Shown here one piece after another: positions 25,176 through 34,355 of a stretch of 46,587 bases of DNA. Positions within the stretch are counted from its first letter, which is position 1; each line of letters starts with the position of its first letter. Both the position numbers and the translations under genes were made by a program. Below the pieces are notes generated by a model. That model was given only the letters and a program-made list of their open reading frames with translations, was not told where the DNA came from and searched no databases. Source of the stretch: Megamonas hypermegale. Its GTDB lineage: Bacteria; Bacillota; Negativicutes; Selenomonadales; Selenomonadaceae. The DNA is taken from positions 1 to 46,587 of the forward strand of contig DCFC01000006.1 of assembly GCA_002314325.1 (NCBI GenBank), in the 5' to 3' direction.

Positions 25176-26026
25176 TCGTCCCCCAAAACCACATTGTCGA
25201 TTAAGCGGGTCGTGCCGAATTTCACAGCTACAGCCAAAAGCACCTTCCCGGAAATAGTTTCATCAACCGGCAAAAGACCCGGCAGTCTGTACATTTCTAT
25301 ATAATCAATATTGCTCAGCGGTTCGCTTTCAATCATTTTAGTTACTGCCTGCAAAAGCACGGCCGTATTTCTTTCACCCTGCATATACAAATCATGCGCA
25401 TGTTTCAAGCTGCGAGAAAGAATAAGCGCCGCCATTCTTTCCTGCGGAGATAAATATACATTGCGCGAGCTTTTCGCCAATCCGTCAGCCTCGCGCACGA
25501 TAGGCATAATTCTGAGTTCTACATTGAAAAACAAATCTTCAACCATACGCTGCAGAACCTGCGTCTGCTGTGCGTCCTTCAAGCCGAAATATGCTCTGTC
25601 CGGCTGTGTCAAGTTGAATAATTTCGTTATAACCGTCGTAACGCCGCGAAAATGTATCGGACGGCTGCGGCCGCACAAAACTTTCGTGATATCGCCGGTA
25701 ACCTCCACCCATGTCATATCCTCATGCGGATACAAATCTTCTTTTTTCGGTGCAAATACGATATCCGCACCCGCCTGCTGCGCTACGGTGCAGTCTTTCT
25801 CCAAAGTTCTCGGATAAGCGGCATAATCTTCATTCGGTCCGAACTGCGTAGGATTTACAAACACACTCACAATCGTGATGTCATTTTCCGCATGAGATGC
25901 TTTGATAAGCGAAGCATGGCCTTCATGCAGCGCGCCCATTGTCGGCACCAATCCGATAGATTTACCTTCCTGCTTAAATTTCGCCACTGAATTTTTCAAT
26001 TCAGCTACATTTTGACATAAAATCAT
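25172..26026 (-). CDS. panC: Pantothenate synthetase (pantoate-beta-alanine ligase)
   Basis: PanC condenses pantoate with beta-alanine using ATP. The 284-residue protein shows [15 protein letters not shown] (28-42) with the HEGH nucleotidyl signature, [18 protein letters not shown], a [16 protein letters not shown] segment and [16 protein letters not shown] lies about 8 nt before the ATG. It forms a two-gene operon with panD. An upstream hairpin (26091-26156) lies in the leader. Confidence 0.95.
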   Translation of the reverse strand: MILCQNVAELKNSVAKFKQEGKSIGLVPTMGALHEGHASLIKASHAENDITIVSVFVNPTQFGPNEDYAAYPRTLEKDCTVAQQAGADIVFAPKKEDLYPHEDMTWVEVTGDITKVLCGRSRPIHFRGVTTVITKLFNLTQPDRAYFGLKDAQQTQVLQRMVEDLFFNVELRIMPIVREADGLAKSSRNVYLSPQERMAALILSRSLKHAHDLYMQGERNTAVLLQAVTKMIESEPLSNIDYIEMYRLPGLLPVDETISGKVLLAVAVKFGTTRLIDNVVLGDE

Positions 26027-26090
26027 TAAAATCTCTCCTCCGTCTCGGTCATAATTTAAATCAATGATACGAGCGATATTTTATTGTGCA

Positions 26091-26156
26091 TAGCAAATAG
26101 TTTTATTCAGCATGATACAGTTCATCTACGGCTACTGTTCATCATACTATTTGTTA
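26091..26156. repeat. Long imperfect hairpin in the panC leader
   Basis: TAGCAAATAGT (26091-26101) pairs with ACTATTTGTTA (26146-26156) at 10 of 11 positions, and an inner pair ATGAT-ACAG/CTGTTCATCAT extends it. It is not related to the MITE family by eye. Function is unknown. Confidence 0.4.
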
Positions 26157-26180
26157 CGCAGACTATCATAACACACAAAA

Positions 26181-26210
26181 AAAGCCTTTGCAAGAAAATG
26201 CAAAGGCTTT
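26181..26210 (-). terminator. Terminator of tRNA-Thr
   Basis: Perfect 12-bp stem AAAGCCTTTGCA/TGCAAAGGCTTT, 6-nt loop, T run on the minus strand, directly after the tRNA. Confidence 0.8.
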
Positions 26211-26220
26211 AAATTTCATC

Positions 26221-26296
<76 letters not shown>

Positions 26297-26316
26297 AGGA
26301 TTTATGATACTTTAAT

Positions 26317-26345
26317 ATAATAATTCATCTTTTTCATCTTGTCAA
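26317..26345 (-). promoter_or_regulatory. Promoter of tRNA-Thr
   Basis: TTGACA (26340-26345, complement) and TATTAT (26317-26322) with a 17-bp spacer, about 20 bp upstream of the mature tRNA. Confidence 0.75.
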
Positions 26346-26427
26346 TACTTTTTACTGCATATTTTATAAATTTGTCTTATAATAAAGATATTATGCAAAA
26401 AATTTACCATATATAAATATAAAATAC

Positions 26428-26693
26428 CTGTTGTGCCATTTAATTTCCTAAAGCAGTACTTGTTGTGCTAGTTAATTTCTCAAAGCAGTATAATAGTTTA
26501 TATTTAGTGAGGTTAAGTGCTAACATCGAACGAATATAAACTATTATACTGCTGGCTATAGGTTCGATGTTTTACTAACACAACGGATAAAGCAGTATAA
26601 TAGTTTATATTTAGTGAGGTTAAGTGCCGACATCGAACGAATATAAAGTATTATACTGCTGGCTGCAAGCTCGATGTTTTACTAACACAACAG
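26428..26693 (+). mobile_element. MITE-like element, copy D (interrupted by copy E)
   Basis: The left end CTGTTGTGCCATTTAATTTCC lies at 26428 and the right end (ACTAACACAACAG) ends at 26693; the middle is broken by copy E. The inner arm on the right has one mismatch to its partner (AAGTA instead of AACTA), so this copy is older. Its own target duplication is not evident. Confidence 0.8.
26459..26587 (+). mobile_element. MITE-like element, copy E (nested in copy D)
   Basis: About 128 bp, with intact perfect 20-bp inner arms and termini GTTGTGCTAGT/ACTAACACAAC. It is flanked by the 10-bp direct repeat TAAAGCAGTA (26449-26458 and 26588-26597), which is sequence of copy D. That is direct evidence of transposition into an older copy. 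Confidence 0.85.
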
Positions 26694-26734
26694 GCAAATT
26701 AATACCGTAAAATCAATTTGGAGGAAATATTTTA

Positions 26735-27616
26735 ATGGAATTAAATCAGTTAGAATATTTTGTAGCCCTAGCACATATAAAAAATTTTACTAAAGCTGCA
26801 AAATCCCTGAACGTGTCTCAACCGGCACTGAGCCGCTCCATCGGCCGGCTGGAAAAAGACCTCAATGTAAAATTATTTGCGCGCGACAGCCGCAAAGTCG
26901 CCCTGACGCAATACGGCCAGACATTTTTATCCTATGCCGAAAGAATACTGTTGGAACTGGAAACGGCGCGCCAGGACATCATGAACATGGCCGAACCGGA
27001 CAGCGGCGTCATCAATTTATCGTTCATGCACTCGCTCGGAGCGTACCTCGTGCCGGATTTGGTCAAGGAATTCCGCAAACTCTACCCCAAAATTCAGTTT
27101 TCCCTGAATCAGAACCACTCATTTTTACTGTCGAAGCAGTTATTCAAGGGCGAATCGGATTTATGCCTGTGCAGTGCGCCCATCAATATGTCCGATATCG
27201 CCTGGGTGCCGCTGCTGACAGAAAAACTGTACATCATCGTGCCGACCACGCATCCGCTGGCGCAAAAAGATATAATCAATATGGAAGAAATCGCTTCCGA
27301 ACCGTTCATCACGCTGAAACCGCGCTACGGACTGCGCACCAAGACGGAACATCTGTTCGAACTTTCATCCATTCATCCGAAAATCCGCTTTGAAGGCGAT
27401 GAAATCATCACGGTAGCCAGCCTTGTCGCCGCAGGGCTCGGCGTTTCACTCGTGCCCAAAATTCCGGGCATGGACCATCTGGACATAAAATTTCTGTCCG
27501 TCAATGCACCAAAATGCAGCCGCGAGATAGGCCTTGCCTGGTATGCCAACCGTCCGATGTCGCTTGCCGCCCACCGCTTCCAGAATTTCGTCATCAATAA
27601 ATTCAGTAAAAAATAA
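26735..27616 (+). CDS. LysR family transcriptional regulator
   Basis: This 293-residue protein has an N-terminal winged helix (MELNQLEYFVALAHIKNFTKAAKSLNVSQPALSRSIGRLEKDL, about 1-60) and a periplasmic-binding-protein-like effector domain. LysR proteins activate nearby or divergent genes with a small-molecule effector. GGAGGAAAT precedes the ATG. It is immediately downstream of repeat copies D/E, which replace its natural upstream region. The HAD, alcohol dehydrogenase and radical SAM genes follow on the same strand. Confidence 0.9.
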   Translation: MELNQLEYFVALAHIKNFTKAAKSLNVSQPALSRSIGRLEKDLNVKLFARDSRKVALTQYGQTFLSYAERILLELETARQDIMNMAEPDSGVINLSFMHSLGAYLVPDLVKEFRKLYPKIQFSLNQNHSFLLSKQLFKGESDLCLCSAPINMSDIAWVPLLTEKLYIIVPTTHPLAQKDIINMEEIASEPFITLKPRYGLRTKTEHLFELSSIHPKIRFEGDEIITVASLVAAGLGVSLVPKIPGMDHLDIKFLSVNAPKCSREIGLAWYANRPMSLAAHRFQNFVINKFSKK

Positions 27617-27722
27617 TCTTACTTGCCGTTTTAATTCATAAATGTTATGCTTACTTATTGTAGGAGTTTTCTTATCCTACAAATAATAAATTAATAAATA
27701 ATAAAATTGGAGGACCACCTTA

Positions 27723-28379
27723 ATGAAAGCAGTTATTTTTGATATGGACGGTGTAATCATTGACAGCGAATCCATTCATGCCGACATGAAAATACGCACT
27801 TTGACTCATTTCGGTATACCTTGCAGCATGGAAGATTGCGTGGCATACGTAGGACGTTCTGCCAAAGCCTTTTTCAGCGATTTTGTTCATCTTGCAACAA
27901 AGCCTGTTTCTGTTCAGGAAATGGTCGATTACAAACATAAAATTTATCTGGAATACATCATCGACAGTAATACCGTATATCCGATTGACGGCATTTTGGA
28001 TTTGTTATACGAACTGCACGAAAATAATATTCCCGTCGCGCTTGCTTCTTCCGCCGACAGAAAAATCATCAATGCCGTGCTGACAAAATTCGGTCTGGCT
28101 GACTGTTTCAAATACATTTTAAGCGGTGCCGAACTGCCGGCCAGCAAACCGAACCCGGCGATTTACTCCTTAACAGCCAAAGCTCTCGGCCTGCTGCCGA
28201 AAGACTGCGTTGTCATCGAAGACGCCACAGCCGGAATTGCCGCCGCTAAAGATGCCGGCGCATACTGTATCGCTTATGACAATCCGAACTCCGGTCCGCA
28301 GGATTTATCGCGCGCCGACGTGGTGGTAAATTCCATAAACGACATCAACTTAAATAAAATCATGCAGCTCACTCACTGA
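27723..28379 (+). CDS. HAD superfamily phosphatase (beta-phosphoglucomutase-like)
   Basis: This 218-residue protein has the HAD catalytic motif FDMDGVIIDSE with the aspartate nucleophile pair at D8/D10, a cap region, the KP motif ASKPNPAIY and the acidic motif VVIEDATAGIAAA. It hydrolyses a small phosphorylated metabolite or acts as a phosphoglucomutase; substrate is undetermined. GGAGG lies 8 nt upstream. The next gene starts 18 bp later. Confidence 0.9.
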   Translation: MKAVIFDMDGVIIDSESIHADMKIRTLTHFGIPCSMEDCVAYVGRSAKAFFSDFVHLATKPVSVQEMVDYKHKIYLEYIIDSNTVYPIDGILDLLYELHENNIPVALASSADRKIINAVLTKFGLADCFKYILSGAELPASKPNPAIYSLTAKALGLLPKDCVVIEDATAGIAAAKDAGAYCIAYDNPNSGPQDLSRADVVVNSINDINLNKIMQLTH

Positions 28380-28397
28380 TTGTACGAGGTAATCATC

Positions 28398-29576
28398 ATG
28401 CAGAAATTCACATTTTACTGTCCTACGGAAATGATTTTCGGCAAAGACAGCGAAAATCAGACAGCCGATTTAATAAAAAAATACAACGGCCATAACGTCC
28501 TAATCGTCTTCGGCGGCGGTTCCGTCAAAAAAAGCGGTCTGCTGGATAAAATCTGCGCTCAGCTGACAAGTGCCAATCTAACCGTCTCCACGCTCGGCGG
28601 CGTTCAGCCCAATCCGCTCGTATCCTTCGTCAATGACGGCGTAAAAAAAGCGCTGGCGGAAAAAATCGACTTCGTACTAGCAATCGGCGGCGGCTCCGTC
28701 ATCGACACCGCCAAAGCCATTGCGCACGGCATTCAGTATCCGGACTGCGATATCTGGGATATCTGGACGAAAAAAATCGCCCTCACCAAAACAACGCCGA
28801 TGGCCAGCATCGTTACACTTGCCGCAGCCGGCAGCGAAACAAGCGATTCCGCCGTGCTCACGAACGAAATAACAAAGCAGAAACGCGGTCTCAGCACGCC
28901 GTTCAACCGCCCGTGCTTTGCCGTCATGAACCCAGAGCTTACTTTCAGCGCGCCGAAACTGCAAAAAGCCTGCGGCTGCGCCGATATCATGATGCACACG
29001 CTGGAACGGTATTTTGCCAAAGAAACGGACAATTACATGACCGACTACATCGCTGAAGGCCTCATGCGCGACGTAATACACTATGCGCCGCAAATGCTCG
29101 CTAATCCAGAAGATTATTTATCGCACAGCGAAATCATGTACTGCGGCTCGCTTTCGCACAACGACATCACAGGGCTCGGACGCACCAAAGATTTCAGCGT
29201 GCATAAATTCGGCCATGAACTCAGTGCCAAATTCAACGCCACACACGGCGCATCGCTTACCGCCATGTGGCCGTCGTGGGCAAGATACGTCTACAAAAAC
29301 GATATCGACCGCTTCGCTCATCTTGGAAATATTTTATTCAGCATTTCCGAAACGGGTGAACAAGGTGCCATAAAAACCATCAATAAAATGGAAGAATTCT
29401 TCTACCGCCTCGGTCTGCCGATTTGCCTGAGCCAGCTCACCGGCAAAATTCTGGATGAAACCGAGCTCAAATATCTGACCGACATGTGCACGGACAGCAA
29501 CCAGAAAACTATCGGCAGCTTCAAACCGCTGAATGCCGAAGATGTCTACACCATTTTCCAAATGGCCAATCATTAA
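28398..29576 (+). CDS. Iron-containing alcohol dehydrogenase (YqhD/butanol dehydrogenase-like)
   Basis: This protein of about 393 residues belongs to the group III (Fe) alcohol dehydrogenases. It shows the nucleotide motif FGGGSV near residue 36, GGGSVIDTAKAIAHG near 97, and the metal-binding region with MMHTLERYF and FGHELSAKFNATHGASL. It probably reduces aldehydes with NAD(P)H. I chose the ATG at 28398, 7 nt after GAGG; a TTG start at 28380 is unsupported. It is in a unit with the HAD gene. Confidence 0.85.
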   Translation: MQKFTFYCPTEMIFGKDSENQTADLIKKYNGHNVLIVFGGGSVKKSGLLDKICAQLTSANLTVSTLGGVQPNPLVSFVNDGVKKALAEKIDFVLAIGGGSVIDTAKAIAHGIQYPDCDIWDIWTKKIALTKTTPMASIVTLAAAGSETSDSAVLTNEITKQKRGLSTPFNRPCFAVMNPELTFSAPKLQKACGCADIMMHTLERYFAKETDNYMTDYIAEGLMRDVIHYAPQMLANPEDYLSHSEIMYCGSLSHNDITGLGRTKDFSVHKFGHELSAKFNATHGASLTAMWPSWARYVYKNDIDRFAHLGNILFSISETGEQGAIKTINKMEEFFYRLGLPICLSQLTGKILDETELKYLTDMCTDSNQKTIGSFKPLNAEDVYTIFQMANH

Positions 29577-29607
29577 ATAAAAAATCAAAATCAGCAAGGT
29601 GTTATAT

Positions 29608-30501
29608 ATGAACATGCAAAACTGCACACTCTGCCCACGCAACTGCCATGCCGACCGCACACGCGGCTACGGTTTCTGTCGCGCCGGAAAAGAAGCAGAA
29701 ATTGCCCTCGTATCGCTGCACCGCTGGGAAGAACCGTGTCTGTCCGGTCAAAACGGAGCAGGCACGGTTTTTTTCTCCCATTGCAGTATGCAGTGCATAT
29801 TCTGCCAAAACCACGAAATCAGCACGGAAGGCAAAGGCCTAAAAGTATCAATCGAACGGCTGGCGCAGATTTTCCTCGAACAGCAGCAGCGCAATGCCCA
29901 CTGCCTCGAGTTCGTCACGCCGACACATTACGTCCCGCAGATAATTCAGGCACTTGACATTGCCAAGCAAAAAGGGCTGAACATTCCCGTCGTCTACAAC
30001 TGCGGCGGCTATGAAAAAACGGAGACACTGGAAAAACTGCGCGGTTATGTCGACGTTTTTCTGCCCGACTTCAAATATTACTATAGCGAAACGGCGCAGG
30101 AATATTCCCATGCTAAAGATTATCCGCAAGTTGCCAAAAAAGCCATCGCCAAAATGTACGAACTTGTAGGCCCGCCCGTATTCAAAGACGGCATCATACA
30201 GAAAGGCGTGATTATCCGCCATCTCATCCTGCCGTGGCATTACAAGGAAAGCATGGAAATCGTCAAATATATCTGGGAAACGTATCATGATAACGTCTAT
30301 TTAAGCCTGATGAACCAGTACACACCGATGTACAAGGCACTTACCCATCCGAAACTGAAACGCAAATTAACCACGTTTGAATACGATAAAGTCGTAGATT
30401 TCGCCGCCCAGCTCGGCTTCACCCGCTGCTACATCCAGCAGGGCAAAACGGCAACAACGGATTTTGTCCCGAATTTCAACGGCAATAACGTCCTGAAATA
30501 A
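29608..30501 (+). CDS. Radical SAM protein (PflA-like)
   Basis: This protein of about 297 residues has the radical SAM cluster motif HCSMQCIFCQ with C59, C63 and C66, preceded by an N-terminal cysteine set (CTLCPRNC, and FCRAGK) that is typical of pyruvate formate-lyase activating enzyme-like proteins. Such proteins install a glycyl radical or a related modification on a partner; none is visible here. The ATG at 29608 has AAGGTG upstream. It closes the LysR-HAD-ADH-rSAM group. Confidence 0.8.
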   Translation: MNMQNCTLCPRNCHADRTRGYGFCRAGKEAEIALVSLHRWEEPCLSGQNGAGTVFFSHCSMQCIFCQNHEISTEGKGLKVSIERLAQIFLEQQQRNAHCLEFVTPTHYVPQIIQALDIAKQKGLNIPVVYNCGGYEKTETLEKLRGYVDVFLPDFKYYYSETAQEYSHAKDYPQVAKKAIAKMYELVGPPVFKDGIIQKGVIIRHLILPWHYKESMEIVKYIWETYHDNVYLSLMNQYTPMYKALTHPKLKRKLTTFEYDKVVDFAAQLGFTRCYIQQGKTATTDFVPNFNGNNVLK

Positions 30502-30505
30502 AAAT

Positions 30506-30537
30506 AAGGCTGCAACTATAGGTTACAGCCTTTTAAT
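30506..30537 (+). terminator. Bidirectional terminator after the radical SAM gene
   Basis: Stem AAGGCTG/CAGCCTT extended by AAC/GTT with one mismatch and loop TATAG; T residues follow on both strands. It also serves the convergent thioredoxin gene. Confidence 0.7.
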
Positions 30538-30565
30538 CTTTATAAAGGGGAATGGGGAAATACTC

Positions 30566-30877
30566 TTATTTCATATAGGCTTCTACTAAAGCCATAAATT
30601 TATCTTTGGAGAAGAACCCGGATTCACGGTGAATGATTTCACCGTCTTTGATGAACAGCAGCGTCGGTACTACCATAACTTCATATTCATCCGCCAGTTT
30701 CGCATTTTCATCAATATCTATCTTCAAAATATCATAGGAAATCTCCGGCGCAACTTTGTCGAGAACTGCACCGAGCATTTTGCACGGGCCGCACCACGTT
30801 GCAAAGAAATCCACGATAACCGTTCCTTTTGCCGCCAAAACTTTATTAAAAGCATTTGCATCTGCATGAATTAACAT
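30566..30877 (-). CDS. trxA: Thioredoxin
   Basis: A 103-residue thioredoxin with the active site WCGPC (C29, C32 from the chosen start) in the FFATWCGPCK context, the cis-proline region VVPTLLF and a typical C-terminal helix. It reduces disulfides of cytoplasmic proteins. I chose the ATG at 30877 because GGGAGG lies 8 nt upstream; the longer in-frame reading to 30934 starts in a T-rich region. Confidence 0.9.
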   Translation of the reverse strand: MLIHADANAFNKVLAAKGTVIVDFFATWCGPCKMLGAVLDKVAPEISYDILKIDIDENAKLADEYEVMVVPTLLFIKDGEIIHRESGFFSKDKFMALVEAYMK

Positions 30878-31013
30878 AATAAAAACCTCCCAAAATCTAT
30901 TTAAACTGTTTTTTTCATTTTTTATTTCTTTCATTGATTACAGTATAATCCATTTTGCCGCCAAATTCTGTGACTACATCACCAAACGGCAAATTTTTAT
31001 TTTCTGATATAAA

Positions 31014-31042
31014 TTGACAGATATAATCGTTAGTGTTATCAT
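31014..31042 (+). promoter_or_regulatory. Promoter of the orphan cobalamin riboswitch
   Basis: A perfect TTGACA (31014-31019), 17-bp spacer and TATCAT (31037-31042) lie about 8-10 bp before the aptamer begins. Confidence 0.75.
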
Positions 31043-31049
31043 GAAGAAG

Positions 31050-31334
31050 AACAGAATACTGTTTCAGAATCAGGTGTCCGTTCGGACTTAATAGGGAATT
31101 CAGTACGCCGCTTTTCGGCAAAGCTGAAACGGTCCCGCCACTGTATGAGGGAGCTCGTTCAAAATAATGCCACTGGATTTATTCTGGGAAGGCTTGAGCG
31201 AAGCCATGAACTCGAGTCAGGAGAACTGCCTGATTGACAATCACCGTGCGCAATCGAAAGATTGCCGTACCTGCGAGCGATGGGAAGGGGATTAGACATA
31301 AGCATTTTCCAATGCTTTGATTATGCGTCTATTC
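31050..31334 (+). ncRNA. Cobalamin riboswitch without an obvious target gene
   Basis: The plus strand shows TCAGGTGTCC, TTAATAGGGAA, GAAACGGTCCCGCCACTGT, the B12 box GAGTCAGGAGAACTGCCTG and GCGAGCGATGGGAAGGGG. It is a full cobalamin aptamer. It is followed by two terminators (31335-31365 and 31461-31498) and only then, 300 bp further, by a gene that has its own promoter. So the expected regulated coding sequence is missing. Confidence 0.9.
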
Positions 31335-31365
31335 ACCTCTTTTCCATAGCGAAAAGGGGTTTTTT
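31335..31365 (+). terminator. Expression-platform terminator of the orphan riboswitch
   Basis: Stem ACCTCTTTTC/GAAAAGGGGT (with one G-U pair) and 6-nt loop, followed by a T run. Confidence 0.75.
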
Positions 31366-31460
31366 GTTTTATCGTTTTTTATCGTATACCTTCAGCAAGT
31401 ATACGGTAATCATTGCTCATTTCCAAACTGATTTTACTGATTTTATTGTATTATTCTGTC

Positions 31461-31498
31461 CGGCGTGTCTTTAACAGGCACGCTTTATTTTTTTTGAG
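31461..31498 (+). terminator. Second terminator downstream of the orphan riboswitch
   Basis: Stem GCGTGTC/GGCACGC with loop TTTAACA and a run of eight T residues. Together with the first terminator it delimits a possible B12-controlled non-coding RNA of about 110 nt, which also carries the hairpin CGTATAC/GTATACG at 31383-31405. From 31499 to 31705 I see no gene. Confidence 0.65.
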
Positions 31499-31705
31499 AA
31501 AACGCCGCAAAAAGCCTATGACGATTTTAACTTTAAAAGCTTTTCATTATAAACTTATCATACAATTAACCATAAAAGCAAACAACATCGCAATATTCTT
31601 TCTCTGCAATAGTGGCTATGTATTTCTTCTGTTTTTTTGTATAAAGCATATTATCTGCTGCCGTAAAAATTTTACAAAAACAATTAAATTTAATTATCAA
31701 AAAAA

Positions 31706-31734
31706 TTGCAATAGTAATTTATATGATGTATAAT
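31706..31734 (+). promoter_or_regulatory. Promoter of the FGGY kinase gene
   Basis: TTGCAA (31706-31711) and TATAAT (31729-31734) with a 17-bp spacer, 60 bp upstream of the start codon. This separates the kinase from the riboswitch. Confidence 0.75.
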
Positions 31735-31793
31735 AACTTTAACAGATATTTATCATACAACTTTGCGTTAAAAATTGCATGGAGGAATAGATT

Positions 31794-33395
31794 ATGCAGA
31801 CAAAGGAAAATATTATTGCAAGTATTGAAAACGGCGCGACTACACTCGGCATCGAATTCGGCTCTACACGTATCAAAGCTGTACTGATTGATGAAACGCA
31901 CGAACCGATTGCTGTCGGCGCTTACGATTGGGAAAACAGCTTAATCGACGGCATCTGGACATACAGCGAAGCTGAAATCTGGCAGGGCCTTGCCGGCTGC
32001 TACAAAAATCTGACTGAAGAAGTACAGAAACAATACGGCGTTACGCTGAAAAAACTGGCCGGTATCGGCTTCAGCGCCATGATGCACGGCTATCTGGCAT
32101 TTGATAAAGACGACAACCTGCTCGTACCGTTCCGCACCTGGCGCAACAATATCACCGGCCAGGCTTCGCATGAACTCATAAAACTCTTCAACTACAACGT
32201 ACCGCAGCGCTTCAGCATTGCTCATCTGTATCAGGCTATTTTAAACAACGAAAAACATGTGAACAAAATTTCCTTCTTTACAACATTAGCCGGTTTTGTT
32301 CACTGGAAACTGTCCGGCGAAAAAGTGCTCGGTATCGGCGATGCTTCCGGTATGTTCCCGATTGATATTGCCAAAAAAGATTACAACGAAAAAATGATGG
32401 CTGATTTCGACGCTCATATCGCGGACAGACATCTGGGCTGGAAAATCAAAGACATTCTGCCGAAAGTTCTCGTTGCCGGTGAAAATGCCGGTTATTTGAC
32501 GGCGCAGGGCGCAAAACTGCTCGACCCGAGCGGCAATCTTGAACCGGGCTGCCCGATGTGTCCGCCGGAAGGCGACGCCGGCACAGGCATGGTGGCGACA
32601 AACACCGTTACGAAAAAAACGGGTAACGTTTCCGCCGGAACTTCCGTATTCGCCATGATTGTCCTTGAACACGATTTATCCAAAGTTTACGAACAGCTCG
32701 ATATGGTGACGACACCGTCCGGCGACCTCGTAGCTATGGCTCATTCCAACAACTGCACGACCGATTTGAACAGCTGGATAAGTCTGTTCCATGAATGCCT
32801 GGCAAGCTTCGGCGTGGAAGTCGACGCAAATCATCTGTTCTCTACATTATATAATAAAGCACTGGAAGGCGACGCTGACTGCGGCGGACTGCTCGCTTAC
32901 TGCTACCATTCCGGCGAACATATCACCGGCTTCACGGAAGGCAGACCGCTGTTCGTGCGCAAACCGGACAGCAAATTCAACCTCGCCAACTTCATCCGCG
33001 TTCATTTATCCACCGCTCTCGGCGCAATGAAAACGGGCCTTGATATCCTGACCAAACAGGAAAACGTAAAAATCGAACAAATTTTAGGCCACGGCGGCCT
33101 GTTCAAGACGAAAGGCGTCGGTCAGACCATCATGGCGGCAGCCATCGGCGCACCGGTAACCGTTATGGAAACGGCAGGCGAAGGCGGCGCATGGGGTATA
33201 GCTCTGCTGGCCGATTACATGAACAACAAGGAAAATATGACGCTTGACGCATACCTCAGCGAAAAAGTATTCAAAGACGCTAAAGCCGAAACAATCGCTC
33301 CGACGAAAGAAGATATCGACGGGTTTGAAGCCTTCATGGAAAGATACCGTGCAGGTCTTGCCATTGAACGCAGCGCCGTAGAAAACTTAAAATAA
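31794..33395 (+). CDS. FGGY family carbohydrate kinase (xylulokinase-like)
   Basis: This 533-residue protein has the two FGGY actin-like ATPase domains: the N-terminal phosphate-1 region [16 protein letters not shown] (18-33), a [13 protein letters not shown] segment in the sugar-binding area, the middle [12 protein letters not shown] loop and [10 protein letters not shown] plus [12 protein letters not shown] near the C-terminus. It phosphorylates a sugar or sugar alcohol; the exact substrate cannot be read. GGAGGA lies 7 nt before the ATG. It has its own promoter and terminator. Confidence 0.85.
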   Translation: MQTKENIIASIENGATTLGIEFGSTRIKAVLIDETHEPIAVGAYDWENSLIDGIWTYSEAEIWQGLAGCYKNLTEEVQKQYGVTLKKLAGIGFSAMMHGYLAFDKDDNLLVPFRTWRNNITGQASHELIKLFNYNVPQRFSIAHLYQAILNNEKHVNKISFFTTLAGFVHWKLSGEKVLGIGDASGMFPIDIAKKDYNEKMMADFDAHIADRHLGWKIKDILPKVLVAGENAGYLTAQGAKLLDPSGNLEPGCPMCPPEGDAGTGMVATNTVTKKTGNVSAGTSVFAMIVLEHDLSKVYEQLDMVTTPSGDLVAMAHSNNCTTDLNSWISLFHECLASFGVEVDANHLFSTLYNKALEGDADCGGLLAYCYHSGEHITGFTEGRPLFVRKPDSKFNLANFIRVHLSTALGAMKTGLDILTKQENVKIEQILGHGGLFKTKGVGQTIMAAAIGAPVTVMETAGEGGAWGIALLADYMNNKENMTLDAYLSEKVFKDAKAETIAPTKEDIDGFEAFMERYRAGLAIERSAVENLK

Positions 33396-33407
33396 AGCCC
33401 CCAAACA

Positions 33408-33440
33408 AAAAATCCCTTTTAAGCTTCAAACTTAAAAGGG
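33408..33440 (+). terminator. Bidirectional terminator between FGGY and ROK kinase genes
   Basis: Stem AAATCCCTTTTAAG/CTTAAAAGGGATTT with a 7-nt loop and T/A runs on both sides, between two convergent genes. Confidence 0.8.
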
Positions 33441-33446
33441 ATTTTT

Positions 33447-34355
33447 TTATTTTTCCTGCGACAGAAAATTATACAGTGCGCCAATCATACCCGCATCATT
33501 TTTCAATTTTGCAAACTCAACCTGCGTACCGGCATAAACATTCGGTGCCAGTTTTTCCTGCAATTCCTTGTCAATAAGCGGCCGCAGATATTCCTGCTGC
33601 GCCATAATGCCGCCGCCCAATACAATTATTTCCGGATTGAGCACGGCTACTATATTGACAATACCGTCCGCCAAATGGCGCACTAAATCCGAAATAGCCT
33701 TCCGGCAGACCGTATCTCCGCGCTTTGCCCAGTCAAAAATCATTTCACCGTTCAACTCGGCTTCACTCAAAGATTTTGCCCGGGCAACGTCTTTTATCAG
33801 GCGCGTCGTCGTAACCAGCTCCTGCATACTACCGCCCGGAATACGCATATACGCAATCTCGCCTGCACTATTTGTCACACCGTGCACGACTTTGCCGCCG
33901 TATAGTACACAGCCGCCGATACTCGTACCGACCGTTACGGCAAAAAGCGACGATTTTCCCCTGCCCGCACCGAGCCACATTTCACCGAGCGCCGCACAGT
34001 TCACATCATTTTCCACCGTGCACTTAATGCCAAATTCATTTTCTATAATGGACTTAAACGGCGTATTGCTGTAATCCGGTATCGATTCCGGCATCACGTA
34101 AACGACCAGACCAGTTTTCGCGTCGATTATACCCGCCGTGGAAATTCCCACTCCGGCAATTTGTCTGTCTTTAAGATAATGCCGTATTATCTTTCTAACC
34201 TTTTCCACAATACCCGGTCCGCCGTATTGCTTCGCCTGCGTCGGCACAGAGCCCTTATCGGCAAAAACGCCATTTTCATCAGCCAATCCGTACTTTATCG
34301 CCGTGCCGCCGATATCTATGCAAACATAATATTTTTTTCTTAAATCATCCATCAT
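33447..34355 (-). CDS. ROK family sugar kinase
   Basis: This 302-residue protein has the ATP motif IDIGGTAIKYGLAD (13-26), a GISTAGIID stretch, VENDVNCAALGE with the catalytic aspartate, and GTSIGG. The zinc motif CxCGxxGCxE of classical ROK glucokinases and NanK is not visible, so it is a metal-independent branch such as the beta-glucoside or N-acetylmannosamine kinase-like group. It overlaps the YhcH gene by 4 bp, and this pair is common in sialic acid or glycan catabolism, suggesting an amino-sugar substrate. Confidence 0.8.
   Translation of the reverse strand: MMDDLRKKYYVCIDIGGTAIKYGLADENGVFADKGSVPTQAKQYGGPGIVEKVRKIIRHYLKDRQIAGVGISTAGIIDAKTGLVVYVMPESIPDYSNTPFKSIIENEFGIKCTVENDVNCAALGEMWLGAGRGKSSLFAVTVGTSIGGCVLYGGKVVHGVTNSAGEIAYMRIPGGSMQELVTTTRLIKDVARAKSLSEAELNGEMIFDWAKRGDTVCRKAISDLVRHLADGIVNIVAVLNPEIIVLGGGIMAQQEYLRPLIDKELQEKLAPNVYAGTQVEFAKLKNDAGMIGALYNFLSQEK

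Noticed and set aside
28677..29093. Long minus-strand frames opposite the alcohol dehydrogenase gene
   Set aside because: They are shadows of a G+C-richer coding region; no ribosome sites or family matches.
30915..31121. A 68-residue minus-strand reading frame
   Set aside because: It overlaps the orphan riboswitch and its promoter, with no ribosome site.
31383..31405. ANTAR-binding hairpins in the B12-controlled RNA
   Set aside because: The hairpin loop lacks the hexaloop A1/G4 pattern and there is only one such hairpin.
31413..31733. A 106-residue plus-strand reading frame behind the orphan riboswitch
   Set aside because: It runs across a strong terminator and the FGGY promoter, has no ribosome site and a low-complexity Ile/Leu/Lys-rich translation.
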